Assembly: GCA_019634955.1 (NCBI GenBank)
Contig: JAHCAK010000037.1
Span: 1 to 35,888 of the forward strand
Origin: Burkholderiales bacterium
GTDB lineage: Bacteria; Pseudomonadota; Gammaproteobacteria; Burkholderiales; Usitatibacteraceae
Length of the DNA stretch: 35,888 bases
Reading direction: 5' to 3'
Positions 25,068 to 32,981 of the stretch are shown one piece after another. Numbering within the stretch: the stretch's first letter is position 1; each line of letters begins with the position of its first letter. The position numbers were made by a program, and so were the translations under genes. Below the pieces are notes generated by a model. It did not search any database and was not told where the DNA came from. It was given only the letters and a program-made list of their open reading frames with translations.

Positions 25068-26753
25068 ATGGAAGCCCTCGGAACGACGCCGGGCGCAGCC
25101 CGTGCCGCGCCGGGACCCGGGCCGCGGTCGTGGAACGCCGCCGCCATCGTTATCGCGCTCGCGCTCGTCGCCCCCATCGCGGTCGTCGCCGCCAACGTGT
25201 TCGTGCCGGGCGGCGAGGCGTGGGCGCACCTTTCCGCCACGGTACTGCCCGACTACGCGCTCAACTCGCTGCTGCTCGTCGCCATGGTCGCGGCAGGCAC
25301 GAGCGCGGTGGGCGTGGCCTGCGCCTGGCTCGTCACCGCCTGCGAGTTCCCGGGCCGCCGCGTGCTCGAATGGGCGCTCGCGCTGCCGCTCGCGATGCCA
25401 GCCTACGTGATTGCCTACGCCTACACCGACGCGCTGCAGTTCGCGGGCCCCGTGCAGTCCGCGCTTCGCGCGGCGTTCGGCTGGTCGGCCGGCGACTACT
25501 GGTTCCCCGAGGTCCGTTCGCTGGGCGGCGCGGGCGCGATGTTCGTGGCCGTGCTCTACCCGTACGTGTACCTCCTCGCGCGCTCGGCCTTCCTCGACCA
25601 GTCGCCCTCGCTCGCGGAGGCCGGGCGCACGCTGGGGCTGCCGGCATGGCGGGCGTTCCTCCGCGTGAACCTGCCGCTGGCGCGGCCGGCCATCGCCGCG
25701 GGCGCGGCACTCGCCTGCATGGAGACGCTCGCGGACTTCGGCACCGTGTCCTACTTCGGCGTGCAGACCTTCACCACCGGGATCTTCCGGGCCTGGCTCT
25801 CGATGGGCGAGCCGGTGTCGGCGGCCAAGCTCTCGGTGATCCTGCTCGCCTTCGTGGCGGCGCTGCTGGCCGCCGAGCGCCTGGCGCGCCGGCGCGCGCG
25901 CTTCCACGATGCGCCCTCGTCGCGAAAGCGCGTGCGCGTGCCGCTTTCAGGAGGCGCGGCGGCGGCCGCGCTCGCGACCTGCCTCGCGCCGCTGGCCATC
26001 GGCTTCGCCATCCCGGCGGCCATCCTCGCAAGACTCGCCTGGGGAGGCGGCGACGAGCAGTTCGGCGAGCGCTTCGCCCTGCTCGCGGCAAACAGCTTCA
26101 CGGTGTCGGCGATCACCGCCGCCATCGCGGTCGCGCTCGCCGTGGTGATGGCCTACGGGGCGCGCATCTCGCGCGGGCGCCTGGCCGCCGGCGTGAACCG
26201 GCTGGCGCTGCTGGGCTACGCGGTGCCCGGCGCGGTGATCGCCATCGGCGTGCTCATCCCCGCGGCGAAGCTGGACAACCTGCTGGGCGACGCCGCGGCC
26301 TCGCTCTTCGGCGTCTCCACGGGGCTCCTCCTCACGGGAAGCCTCGCGGCGCTCGTCTACGCCTACCTGATCCGCTTTCTCGCGGTGGCGCTGCAATCGG
26401 TCGAAGCGGGGCTCTCGCGCATCACGCCGGCGATGGAGGACGCGGCGCGCTCGCTCGGGCTGGGCCCGGCGGCGACGCTCGCCCGCGTGCACCTGCCGAT
26501 GATGCGCTCGAGCCTCGTGACGGCCGCATTGCTGGTCTTCGTGGACGTGATGAAGGAATTGCCGGCCACCTTCGTGATGCGGCCGTTCAACTTCGACACG
26601 CTGGCGGTGCAGGCCTACAACCTCGCCGCCGACGAGCGCCTCGCGGAGGCCTCGACGGCCTCGCTCGCGATCGTGGCGGTAGGGCTGGTGCCGCTGGTGA
26701 TCGCCGCGCGGCGCATGGTGCGGCCCGAGCGGCCGCCGGGCCAGCCCGGCTGA
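25068..26753 (+). CDS. fbpB: FbpB-type iron(III) ABC transporter permease
   Basis: This is the inner-membrane permease of a ferric-iron ABC importer. The 561 residues form a fused tandem of two binding-protein-dependent permease domains with about 12 helices. Each half has an EAA loop: EAGRTLGLPAWRAFLRVNLP (about 184-203) and EDAARSLGLGPAATLARVHLP (about 458-478). This double-domain layout is that of FbpB/AfuB/ThiP; the fbpA and fbpC genes nearby decide for iron. ATG 25068 lies 6 nt after a TAAACT. It diverges from the terC riboswitch and is separated from fbpC by two minus-strand genes. Confidence 0.9.
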   Translation: MEALGTTPGAARAAPGPGPRSWNAAAIVIALALVAPIAVVAANVFVPGGEAWAHLSATVLPDYALNSLLLVAMVAAGTSAVGVACAWLVTACEFPGRRVLEWALALPLAMPAYVIAYAYTDALQFAGPVQSALRAAFGWSAGDYWFPEVRSLGGAGAMFVAVLYPYVYLLARSAFLDQSPSLAEAGRTLGLPAWRAFLRVNLPLARPAIAAGAALACMETLADFGTVSYFGVQTFTTGIFRAWLSMGEPVSAAKLSVILLAFVAALLAAERLARRRARFHDAPSSRKRVRVPLSGGAAAAALATCLAPLAIGFAIPAAILARLAWGGGDEQFGERFALLAANSFTVSAITAAIAVALAVVMAYGARISRGRLAAGVNRLALLGYAVPGAVIAIGVLIPAAKLDNLLGDAAASLFGVSTGLLLTGSLAALVYAYLIRFLAVALQSVEAGLSRITPAMEDAARSLGLGPAATLARVHLPMMRSSLVTAALLVFVDVMKELPATFVMRPFNFDTLAVQAYNLAADERLAEASTASLAIVAVGLVPLVIAARRMVRPERPPGQPG

Positions 26754-26761
26754 GGTTGCGC

Positions 26762-26989
26762 CTACTGCTGCTCGCGCGTGCGCGGGCGCGTGTGGGCCTT
26801 GTCCATCTGGCGCTCGTATTCCTCTCGCGAGCCGACGGCCACGTCGCCTGCCGGCGCCTTGCGCTTGATGTGGCTGCCCGTCACTTCCTGGCGCTGCTTT
26901 CGCTCGGCGAGTTCGGCGGGGTCGACGGGGTCGGAGGCGCAGCCGGCGACGGCCGCGAGGCAGGCGATGGCGAGGAGGCGGGCGGTCAT
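26762..26989 (-). CDS. Small lipoprotein of unknown function
   Basis: The product has 75 residues. A lipoprotein signal ends in AAVAGC (Cys17). The mature part of 58 residues is charged and probably helical, with a central EVTGSHIKRKAP and a C-terminus rich in Arg/Gln. The VTGS(R/H)I string resembles the N-terminal motif of many TonB-dependent receptors, though no receptor is present. It is encoded between fbpB (converging, 8 nt away) and fbpA (same strand, 68 nt upstream), so it may be read through from the Fur-controlled fbpA promoter. Function unknown. Confidence 0.7.
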   Translation of the reverse strand: MTARLLAIACLAAVAGCASDPVDPAELAERKQRQEVTGSHIKRKAPAGDVAVGSREEYERQMDKAHTRPRTREQQ

Positions 26990-27057
26990 GGAGACGTCCA
27001 AGCGTGGAGAAGCGGGCATTCTAACGCGGATGCCCGCTTCCCCGCCGTTACGGCCTG

Positions 27058-28083
27058 TCACTTCCAGCCGGCGCGGTCGTAGGTCTGCTGCGCCGCCGCC
27101 TGGTTCTTGCCGAGGACGGAGACGTTCAGGCTGTCTTTCCTGAAGTCGCCCAGGGAAGCCAGCTCGCGGTTGCCCTGCACCTTGCCCACGGCCGGGTACT
27201 CGTTGTTGCCGTTGGCGAAGTAGGACTGCGCCTCGTTGCTCGCGAGGTACTCGAGGAACTTGACGGCGTTGTCGCGGTGCGGGGCGTTCTTGAGCACGCC
27301 CGCGCCGGAGATGTTCACGTGCGTGCCGCGCCCCGACTGGTTGGGGAAGATGACCCCCACCTTCTCGGCGACCGCGCGCTCCTCGGGCTTGGCGGATTTC
27401 ATCAGCCGCACGTAGTAGTAGGTGTTGGCGATGGCTACCTGGCATTCGCCGGCGGCCACGGCCTTCAACTGGTCGGTGTCGCCGCCCTTGGGGCTGCGGG
27501 CGAAGTTGGCCACCACGCCCTTTGCCCACTCCTCCGCCTTCACGGGGCCCACGCCCGCGATCATGGAGCTCATGAGCGAGAGGTTGTACATGTTCGAGCT
27601 CGACCGGATGCAGACCTTGCCCTTCCACTTCGGGTCGGCGAGGTCCTCGTAGTCGCGGATCTGCTTCGGGTCGACGGAACCCTTGAGGTAGAAGATCGGC
27701 CGCGCGCGCACGGAGAAGGCGAACCACAGGCCGTCGGGGTGGCGCAGCTCCCCGGGGATGCGCTCCATGAGCGCCTTCGAGGACACCGGCTGGAAGAGCC
27801 CCAGCTGCTCGGCACGCCACAGGCGGCCGGCGTCCACCGTGACCAGGACGTCGGCCGGGCTGCGGGCGCCTTCGTTCTTCAGGCGCTCGAGAAGCGCGTC
27901 CTCGTTGGCCTCGATGCGGTTCACCTTGATGCCGGTCTGCCGGGTGAAGTTGGCGTACAGCGCGTCGTCGGTCTGGTAATGGCGCGAGGAGTAGAGGTTG
28001 AGGACCTTCTCCTGGGCAAAGGCGGGAAGCGCGTTGGCGGTGGCGACGGCCAAGGCGAGTGCGAGGGGGGCGAGGCGTTTCAT
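27058..28083 (-). CDS. fbpA: FbpA-type periplasmic iron(III)-binding protein
   Basis: This is the periplasmic receptor that delivers Fe3+ to FbpB/FbpC. The 341 residues start with a signal peptide cut after ALPAFA (about 23). The mature protein begins KVLNLYSSRHYQTDDALYANFTRQTGIKVNRIE (given here in two overlapping family blocks) and carries the iron-ligand tyrosine cluster in NTYYYVRL. Conserved SGRGTHVNISGAGVLKNAP follows. ATG 28083 is chosen because it opens the signal peptide. The divergent fbpC gene starts 139 nt away, with Fur-like sites in between. Confidence 0.93.
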   Translation of the reverse strand: MKRLAPLALALAVATANALPAFAQEKVLNLYSSRHYQTDDALYANFTRQTGIKVNRIEANEDALLERLKNEGARSPADVLVTVDAGRLWRAEQLGLFQPVSSKALMERIPGELRHPDGLWFAFSVRARPIFYLKGSVDPKQIRDYEDLADPKWKGKVCIRSSSNMYNLSLMSSMIAGVGPVKAEEWAKGVVANFARSPKGGDTDQLKAVAAGECQVAIANTYYYVRLMKSAKPEERAVAEKVGVIFPNQSGRGTHVNISGAGVLKNAPHRDNAVKFLEYLASNEAQSYFANGNNEYPAVGKVQGNRELASLGDFRKDSLNVSVLGKNQAAAQQTYDRAGWK

Positions 28084-28108
28084 GTCGGCTCCGGAAGAGG
28101 GATTGCGG

Positions 28109-28138
28109 ATCTTATTAGCAATGATTCGCATTTGTCAA
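28109..28138 (-). promoter_or_regulatory. fbpA promoter with Fur-like operator
   Basis: On the minus strand a perfect TTGACA (28133-28138) and TAAGAT (28109-28114) are 18 nt apart. The spacer holds a Fur-box-like sequence (AATGATTCGCATT on the plus strand, 28120-28132) matching about 10 of 19 consensus positions. Iron-loaded Fur bound there would block polymerase. Confidence 0.65.
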
Positions 28139-28209
28139 TCGGTGGGCCAGTTTCCCAGAGATCACCTCGACCGCCTTGCGCGATATCAAACACTTACCGA
28201 ATTCCAAGC

Positions 28210-28228
28210 TATAATGATTCTCATGAAC
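28210..28228 (+). promoter_or_regulatory. Fur box overlapping the fbpC -10 and start codon
   Basis: The 19 bases match the Fur consensus at about 14 positions (TATAATGATTCTCATGAAC). The first six are a perfect TATAAT, and the ATG of fbpC (28223) lies inside the box. Fur binding would cover the -10, the transcription start and the start codon. Confidence 0.7.
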
Positions 28229-29287
28229 TACGCCCTCGAAATCCGCGACCTGCGGTTTTCCTACCCCGGAATGCCCCCGGTCGTGGAGGGCTTCAGCCTC
28301 ACGCTCGCCGAGGGCGAGATCGGCTGCCTGCTGGGGTCGAGCGGCTGCGGAAAGACCACCGCGCTGCGCTGCATCGCCGGGCTCGAGCCCGCGCACGCCG
28401 GCGAGATCCGCCTGCGGGGCGAGGTCGTGAGCCGGCCCGGCATGACGGTCCCCACGGAAGCCCGGCGCGTGGGCGTCGTGTTCCAGGACTACGCGCTCTT
28501 CCCGCACCTCGACATCCTCGACAACGTGGCCTTCGGGCTGCGCGGCCAGCCTCGCGCGCGCCGCCGCGAGCGCGCAGCCGAGCTCCTCGCCCTCGTGGGC
28601 CTGCCCGGCACCGGCGCCAAGTACCCGCACGAACTCTCCGGGGGCCAGAAGCAACGCGTCGCGCTCGCCCGCGCGCTGGCGCCCTCCCCCCGCCTGCTGC
28701 TGCTGGACGAGCCCTTCTCCAACCTCGACGGCGACCTGCGAGAGCGCCTGTCGCTCGAGGTGCGCGGCATCCTCAAGGCGCAGGGGACGACCGCGCTCCT
28801 CGTCACGCACGACCAGCACGAAGCCTTCGCGATGGCCGACACCGTGGGCGTCATGCGCAAGGGCCGCATCGAGCAGTGGGACACGGCCTACAACCTCTAC
28901 CATCGCCCCGCCTCGCGCTTCGTCGCCGACTTCGTGGGCGAAGGCGCCTTCATCGAGGGGCGCGCGAGCGACGGCGACGGCATCGACACGGTGCTCGGCG
29001 AGCTCAAGCACTGCCCAGGCTGCGAGCTGAAGCCGGGAATGCCCGTCTCCCTGCTGCTGCGGCCGGACGACGTCCAGCACGACGACGACGCGATTCTCAA
29101 GGCCGAGGTCGTGAAGAAGGCCTTCCGCGGCGCCGAGTTCCTCTACACGTTGAAGCTCGAGGACGGCAAGCAGCTCCTGTCGCTGGTGCCCTCGCACCAT
29201 AACCATGCGATCGGCGAGCGGATCGGGATCAAGCTGGATGTCGACCACGTCGTCGCGTTTCCGCGGGTGGAGGGGGCGGACGACTGA
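28223..29287 (+). CDS. fbpC: FbpC-type iron(III) ABC transporter ATPase
   Basis: This is the ATPase that powers Fe3+ import by FbpAB. The 354 residues contain Walker A GSSGCGKTTALR (about 38-49), Q-loop VVFQDYALFPHL, signature LSGGQKQRVALARAL (about 136), Walker B LLLLDEPFSNLD (about 158) and the H-loop VTHDQHEA. A C-terminal TOBE-type domain follows (about 270-350). This arrangement is shared with PotA/CysA, and the neighbours point to iron. ATG 28223 is preferred over ATG 28214, which lies within the -10/Fur element. Confidence 0.92.
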   Translation: MNYALEIRDLRFSYPGMPPVVEGFSLTLAEGEIGCLLGSSGCGKTTALRCIAGLEPAHAGEIRLRGEVVSRPGMTVPTEARRVGVVFQDYALFPHLDILDNVAFGLRGQPRARRRERAAELLALVGLPGTGAKYPHELSGGQKQRVALARALAPSPRLLLLDEPFSNLDGDLRERLSLEVRGILKAQGTTALLVTHDQHEAFAMADTVGVMRKGRIEQWDTAYNLYHRPASRFVADFVGEGAFIEGRASDGDGIDTVLGELKHCPGCELKPGMPVSLLLRPDDVQHDDDAILKAEVVKKAFRGAEFLYTLKLEDGKQLLSLVPSHHNHAIGERIGIKLDVDHVVAFPRVEGADD

Positions 29288-29293
29288 GCGAGG

Positions 29294-29454
29294 GGCCGGC
29301 TGGGGGAAGCGGCAGGGGGTTCGAACCGGGCTCCGAGGCCAGGCTTCCGGCCGTGCACGCGGCCTCGTCCGATCGGCCGCGACTCGTGCGGCGCCGCTCG
29401 TCTTCGCGGCGGTGACAGCCCTCTCGAACCCCCTGCCGCTTCCCCCGGCCGGCC
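29294..29454. repeat. 31-bp near-perfect inverted repeat enclosing 99 bp
   Basis: Arms 29294-29324 and 29424-29454 are reverse complements with one mismatch (position 8, T against C, a G-U pair in RNA). The enclosed 99 bp contains further smaller complementary pairs such as CGAGGCC with GGCCTCG. Similarity continues outward with a 2-nt gap, toward the fbpC stop. It fills the space between the convergent fbpC and CoA-ligase genes. Either a MITE-like element or a large bidirectional RNA stem is possible. There is no T-run and no clear target duplication. Confidence 0.8.
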
Positions 29455-29495
29455 TCGCGCTGTCGTGCTGCCGACAGGGGCGCGAAGGATCGCGC

Positions 29496-30734
29496 TCAGG
29501 CGTACTGGCGGGCGTCCTCGATGACTTTGCCGTCGTTGGGGAGCGAGCCCGCCGCGACGAAGCTCACGTCGCCGCGCAGCTTGGTCACGTCCTTGAGGGT
29601 GGCCTCGATGGATTGCACGAGCGCCGCATCGGCCGGGCCGTCACGCTCGACGCGCAGCACGAGTGTGTCGTTGCCGCCGTCGTTGCCGACGACGAGGCGC
29701 GCCTTGGCGAGCCCGTGGCGGGCGAGGACCGCGGCGACCTGCTCGGGGTGGACGAAGAGGCCGCGCGCCTTCGTGGTCTGGTCGGCGCGGCCCATCCAGC
29801 CCTTGATGCGCGTGTTGGTGCGCCCGCAGGGGCTGGGGCCGGCGAGCACGGCGGAGAGGTCGCCCGTGGCGAAACGCACCAGCGGGTAGTCCTCGTTGAA
29901 GGGGGTCACCACCACTTCCCCCACCTCACCCTCGGCCACGGGGTCGCCGGTGCCCGGGCGCACGATCTCGAGGATCACCTCCTCGTCGACCACGAGGCCC
30001 TCGCGGGCCGGGGTCTCGTAGGCGATGACGCCGAGATCCGCGGTGCCGTAGGCCTGGTAGGCGTCGATGCCGCGTGACTTCACGAACTCGCGCACCGGCG
30101 GCAGGAATGCCTCCCCCGAGACGCACGCGCGGCGAATGCACGAGGCATCCACGCCCAGCTCGTCGCACTTCTCGAGGATCAGCTTGAGGAAGGACGGCGT
30201 GCCCACGTAGCCCACAGGCCTGAGGTCCGCGATCACGCGAGCCTGCATCTCGGTCTGGCCGACGCCGCCCGGTATCACCGCGCAGCCGATGCGGTGCAGG
30301 CCCGTCTCGAACATGCTGCCGGCGGGCGTGAGGTGGTACGAGTAGCAATTGAGTACCACGTCCCCCGGCCGGAAGCCCGCGGCCCAGAGCCCGCGTGCGG
30401 CGCGCCAGAAGTCGGGGCGGCGGCCTTCCGGGTCGTAGATGGGGCCGGGCGAGACGAAGATGCGCGCGAGCCCCGAGGGCGGCGTGGCGTTGAGGCCGCC
30501 GAAGGGCAAGGAAGACCTTTGCATCTCCATGAGCGCGGCCTTGCGCGTGACGGGGAGCTTCGCAAGCGCCTCGCGGCTGCCCACGGCCGCCGCGTCGACC
30601 CCGCCCAGCAGGCGCGCGAAGAAGAGGCTCGCCCCACGGGCGTAGCCCACCTGCGCCGGCAGCCGCGCCATCAGCTCGCGCTCGCGCGCGGCGGGCGCGC
30701 GGGTCTCCAGCGCGTCGAAGTGCTCGCCGCTCAC
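29496..30734 (-). CDS. PaaK-like AMP-forming acyl/aryl-CoA ligase
   Basis: The product is predicted to activate a carboxylic acid with ATP and CoA. It has 412 residues from GTG 30734, which overlaps the livF stop (GTGA); GTG 30743 is an alternative. The fold is that of phenylacetate-CoA ligases: FVSPGPIYDPEGRR at the nucleotide-binding side, SYHLTPAGSMFETGLHRIG, YQAYGTADLGVIAYE (adenylate motif), RFATGDLS and IKGWMGRADQTTKARGLFV, then a C-terminal ACT-like domain. Being last in a liv-type transport operon suggests that it acts on the imported acid, perhaps an aromatic one. Confidence 0.85.
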   Translation of the reverse strand: MSGEHFDALETRAPAARERELMARLPAQVGYARGASLFFARLLGGVDAAAVGSREALAKLPVTRKAALMEMQRSSLPFGGLNATPPSGLARIFVSPGPIYDPEGRRPDFWRAARGLWAAGFRPGDVVLNCYSYHLTPAGSMFETGLHRIGCAVIPGGVGQTEMQARVIADLRPVGYVGTPSFLKLILEKCDELGVDASCIRRACVSGEAFLPPVREFVKSRGIDAYQAYGTADLGVIAYETPAREGLVVDEEVILEIVRPGTGDPVAEGEVGEVVVTPFNEDYPLVRFATGDLSAVLAGPSPCGRTNTRIKGWMGRADQTTKARGLFVHPEQVAAVLARHGLAKARLVVGNDGGNDTLVLRVERDGPADAALVQSIEATLKDVTKLRGDVSFVAAGSLPNDGKVIEDARQYA

Positions 30735-31561
30735 GACAGCCACCGCTTGCGGCGCCGGTAGTTCTTGGTGTCGCGGAAGCTCTTGCGCCCGGAGGTCGAG
30801 ATTCCGAGGTAGAACTCCTTCACGTCCTCGTTCTCGGAGAGCGCGTGGGCCGTGCCTTCCATCACCACGCGGCCGTTCTCCAGGATGTAGCCGAAGTCCG
30901 CGAAGCGCAGCGCCACCATGGTGTTCTGCTCGGCGAGCAGGAAGCTCACCTTTTCCTTCGTGTTGAGGTTCTTCACGATCTCGAAGATCTCCTCGACGAT
31001 CTGCGGGGCGAGGCCCATCGAGGGCTCGTCGAGCAGGATCATCGTGGGGCGCGCCATGAGCGCGCGCCCGATGGCGGTCATCTGCTGCTCGCCGCCGGAG
31101 GTGTAGCCGGCCTGCGAGCCGCGCCGCTGCTTCAGGCGCGGGAAGAATTCGTAGACGCGCTCGAGCTCGGCGCGGATCTCGGCGCGCGAGGCGCCGCGCG
31201 TGTAGGCGCCGGTGAGGAGGTTCTCCTCGACCGTCAGGTGCGCGAAGCAGTGCCGCCCCTCCATCACCTGCACCACGCCGCGCTTCACGAGGTCGGAGGG
31301 CGTCATGCGGTCGACCCGCTCGCCGCGGAACTCGATCAGGCCCTTGGTGACCTCCCCCCGCTCGGCCCGCAGCAGGTTGGAGATCGCCTTGAGCGTCGTC
31401 GTCTTGCCGGCCCCGTTCGCGCCCAGCAGCGCGACGATGCCGCCCTCGGGGACGAAGAGCGAGACCCCCTTCAGCACGAGGATCACGTGGTTGTAGATCA
31501 CCTCGATGCCGTTGATCTCGAGGAGGGGGCGGGCCGTCTCGGGCCTGGGGATGGCGTTCAT
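30731..31561 (-). CDS. livF: LivF-type ABC transporter ATPase
   Basis: This is one of two ATPases of a branched-chain amino acid (HAAT) type importer. The 276 residues contain Walker A GANGAGKTTTLK (about 48-59), a signature region YTSGGEQQMTAIGRAL, Walker B MILLDEPSMGLAP and a C-terminal basic extension (about 255-276, RKSFRDTKNYRRRKRW). This extension is longer than in E. coli LivF and is seen in homologues next to CoA ligases. ATG 31561 has no adjacent Shine-Dalgarno; a GGAGGA lies 5' of an intercistronic hairpin. Confidence 0.9.
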   Translation of the reverse strand: MNAIPRPETARPLLEINGIEVIYNHVILVLKGVSLFVPEGGIVALLGANGAGKTTTLKAISNLLRAERGEVTKGLIEFRGERVDRMTPSDLVKRGVVQVMEGRHCFAHLTVEENLLTGAYTRGASRAEIRAELERVYEFFPRLKQRRGSQAGYTSGGEQQMTAIGRALMARPTMILLDEPSMGLAPQIVEEIFEIVKNLNTKEKVSFLLAEQNTMVALRFADFGYILENGRVVMEGTAHALSENEDVKEFYLGISTSGRKSFRDTKNYRRRKRWLS

Positions 31562-31601
31562 GCGGGCGAGCCCGGGAGGGGTTGCCCCCTCCCGGTCCTC
31601 C
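31562..31601 (-). promoter_or_regulatory. livK-livF intercistronic hairpin with displaced Shine-Dalgarno
   Basis: A perfect 10-bp GC-rich stem (31572-31581 with 31586-31595, 4-nt loop) lies 12 nt after the livK stop. GGAGGA (31596-31601) sits directly 5' of the stem on the mRNA, and 10 nt separate the stem from the livF ATG. Folding would bring the Shine-Dalgarno to a workable distance. The stem may also protect livK mRNA from 3' decay. There is no T-run, so it is not a typical terminator. Confidence 0.6.
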
Positions 31602-31607
31602 AGTGGG

Positions 31608-32927
31608 CTACTTTTCCTTCGAGCAGTCGCGCGGCGTGATCTTCTTCTCCGCCGCGTACGCCTTGGCCTGGGCTTCGACCATCGGGCGCAGGAACTTGTT
31701 GTCGGCTTCCAGCCACTCCGAGGTGTAGCTCCAGGCGGTGCCGTCCCAGGTGTGGATGCGGCCCTTCCTCACGCCCTCGTGATCGCGGCAGGAGGTCTTC
31801 ACCGGCTGCATCATCCCCTCGACGCCGAGCGCCTTGATCTTCGCGGCGTCGATGTTGAGATTCTCCACGCCCCAGCGCACTTCCTCGCCGGTGACGACGC
31901 GCTTGCCGTACTTGCCCTGCGCGACCTTGATGCCCTCCACCAGCAGAAGCGCCGAAAGCATGCCGCGGTTGTAGAGCACGCTGCCCACCTCCTCCTTCTT
32001 CGCCGAGGTTCCCTTGCCCTTGTCGTAGAGGTGCTTGAGCATGTCCTTGTGCACCGGGAGCCCCTTCTCGGAGGAGTGGCCCAGCGTGATGCCGTTGTAG
32101 CCCTTGGCCGCGGCCTCCGCCGGCAGCACGTCCGGCTCGGCCGAGGACCACCACACGCCGTACATCTGCAGGCGCGGGTAGGAAACGGCGATCGCCTCCT
32201 TGATGGAGGTCGAGTTCATCACGCCCCAGCCCCACAGGAACACGTAGTCGGGCCGCTGCTGGCGGATCTGCAGCCAGGTCGCCTTCTGCTCCACGCCCGG
32301 GTGCGTCACCGGCAGCTTGATGAAGTTGAAGCCGTGCTTCTTCGCGTGCTCCTCGAGCACCTTGATCGGCTCCTTGCCGTAGGGCGAGTCGTGGTAGACG
32401 AGCGCGATCTTCTTGCCCTTGAGGCTGCCCTTCTTGGCCACGTGCTGCACCAGCATGTCGGCGGCGGACCAGTAGGTGCCCAGCAGCGGGAAGTTCCACG
32501 CGAAGACGCTGCCGTCGGCCGATTCCGACCGGCCGTAGCCCGTCGTCATGAGCACGATCTTGTCGGCGGCGACCTTCTCGGTGAGCGCGAAGGTGATGCC
32601 CGTCGACAGCGGGTTCACCGCCACCGGCTTCTTGCTCTTCAGGCGCTCGTAGCATTCCACGCCGCGGTCGGTCGCGTAGCCCGTCTCGCACTCCTCGAAG
32701 GCGATCTTGATGCCGTTCACGCCGCCGTCGCGCTCGTTCACGAGCTTGAGGTAGTCCACGAAGCCGTCCGCCCACGGCACCCCGTTGGGAGCGTAGGCGC
32801 CGGTGCGGTAGACCAGCACCGGCACGAAGATCTCGTTCGCCTGCGCCGCAGCCTCGTGCACCATGCCCAGCGCGCCGGCCACGGCGATGGCCGCCGCGGC
32901 GGCCTTCATCCTGATGCTCTTCTTCAT
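31608..32927 (-). CDS. livK: LivK-type periplasmic substrate-binding protein
   Basis: This is the periplasmic receptor of the liv-type importer (type 1 periplasmic binding fold). It has 439 residues: a signal peptide cut after EAAAQA (about 29), then EIFVPVLVYRTGAYAPNGVPWADGF and further lobes. It is longer than LivJ/LivK for leucine (about 370), like receptors found with aromatic acid genes. AGGAGGAGG (32934-32942) is placed 6 nt before ATG 32927; it abuts the in-frame ATG 32933, so 32927 is chosen. Confidence 0.88.
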   Translation of the reverse strand: MKKSIRMKAAAAAIAVAGALGMVHEAAAQANEIFVPVLVYRTGAYAPNGVPWADGFVDYLKLVNERDGGVNGIKIAFEECETGYATDRGVECYERLKSKKPVAVNPLSTGITFALTEKVAADKIVLMTTGYGRSESADGSVFAWNFPLLGTYWSAADMLVQHVAKKGSLKGKKIALVYHDSPYGKEPIKVLEEHAKKHGFNFIKLPVTHPGVEQKATWLQIRQQRPDYVFLWGWGVMNSTSIKEAIAVSYPRLQMYGVWWSSAEPDVLPAEAAAKGYNGITLGHSSEKGLPVHKDMLKHLYDKGKGTSAKKEEVGSVLYNRGMLSALLLVEGIKVAQGKYGKRVVTGEEVRWGVENLNIDAAKIKALGVEGMMQPVKTSCRDHEGVRKGRIHTWDGTAWSYTSEWLEADNKFLRPMVEAQAKAYAAEKKITPRDCSKEK

Positions 32928-32981
32928 CTCCATCCTCCTCCTATTGTTGGTGCGGTTGGTTGCGACTGCGTGCTTGCGGCT

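Noticed and set aside
26735-26750. GCCGGGC-CA-GCCCGGC palindrome at the fbpB 3' end as a terminator
   Set aside because: The loop is only 2 nt, it lies within the coding sequence and no T-run follows on either strand.
29311-29336. tRNA-like T-arm (GGTTCGAACC) in the left arm of the inverted repeat
   Set aside because: The flanking bases do not form a T-stem with the right loop size, and no acceptor, D or anticodon arm can be drawn around it.
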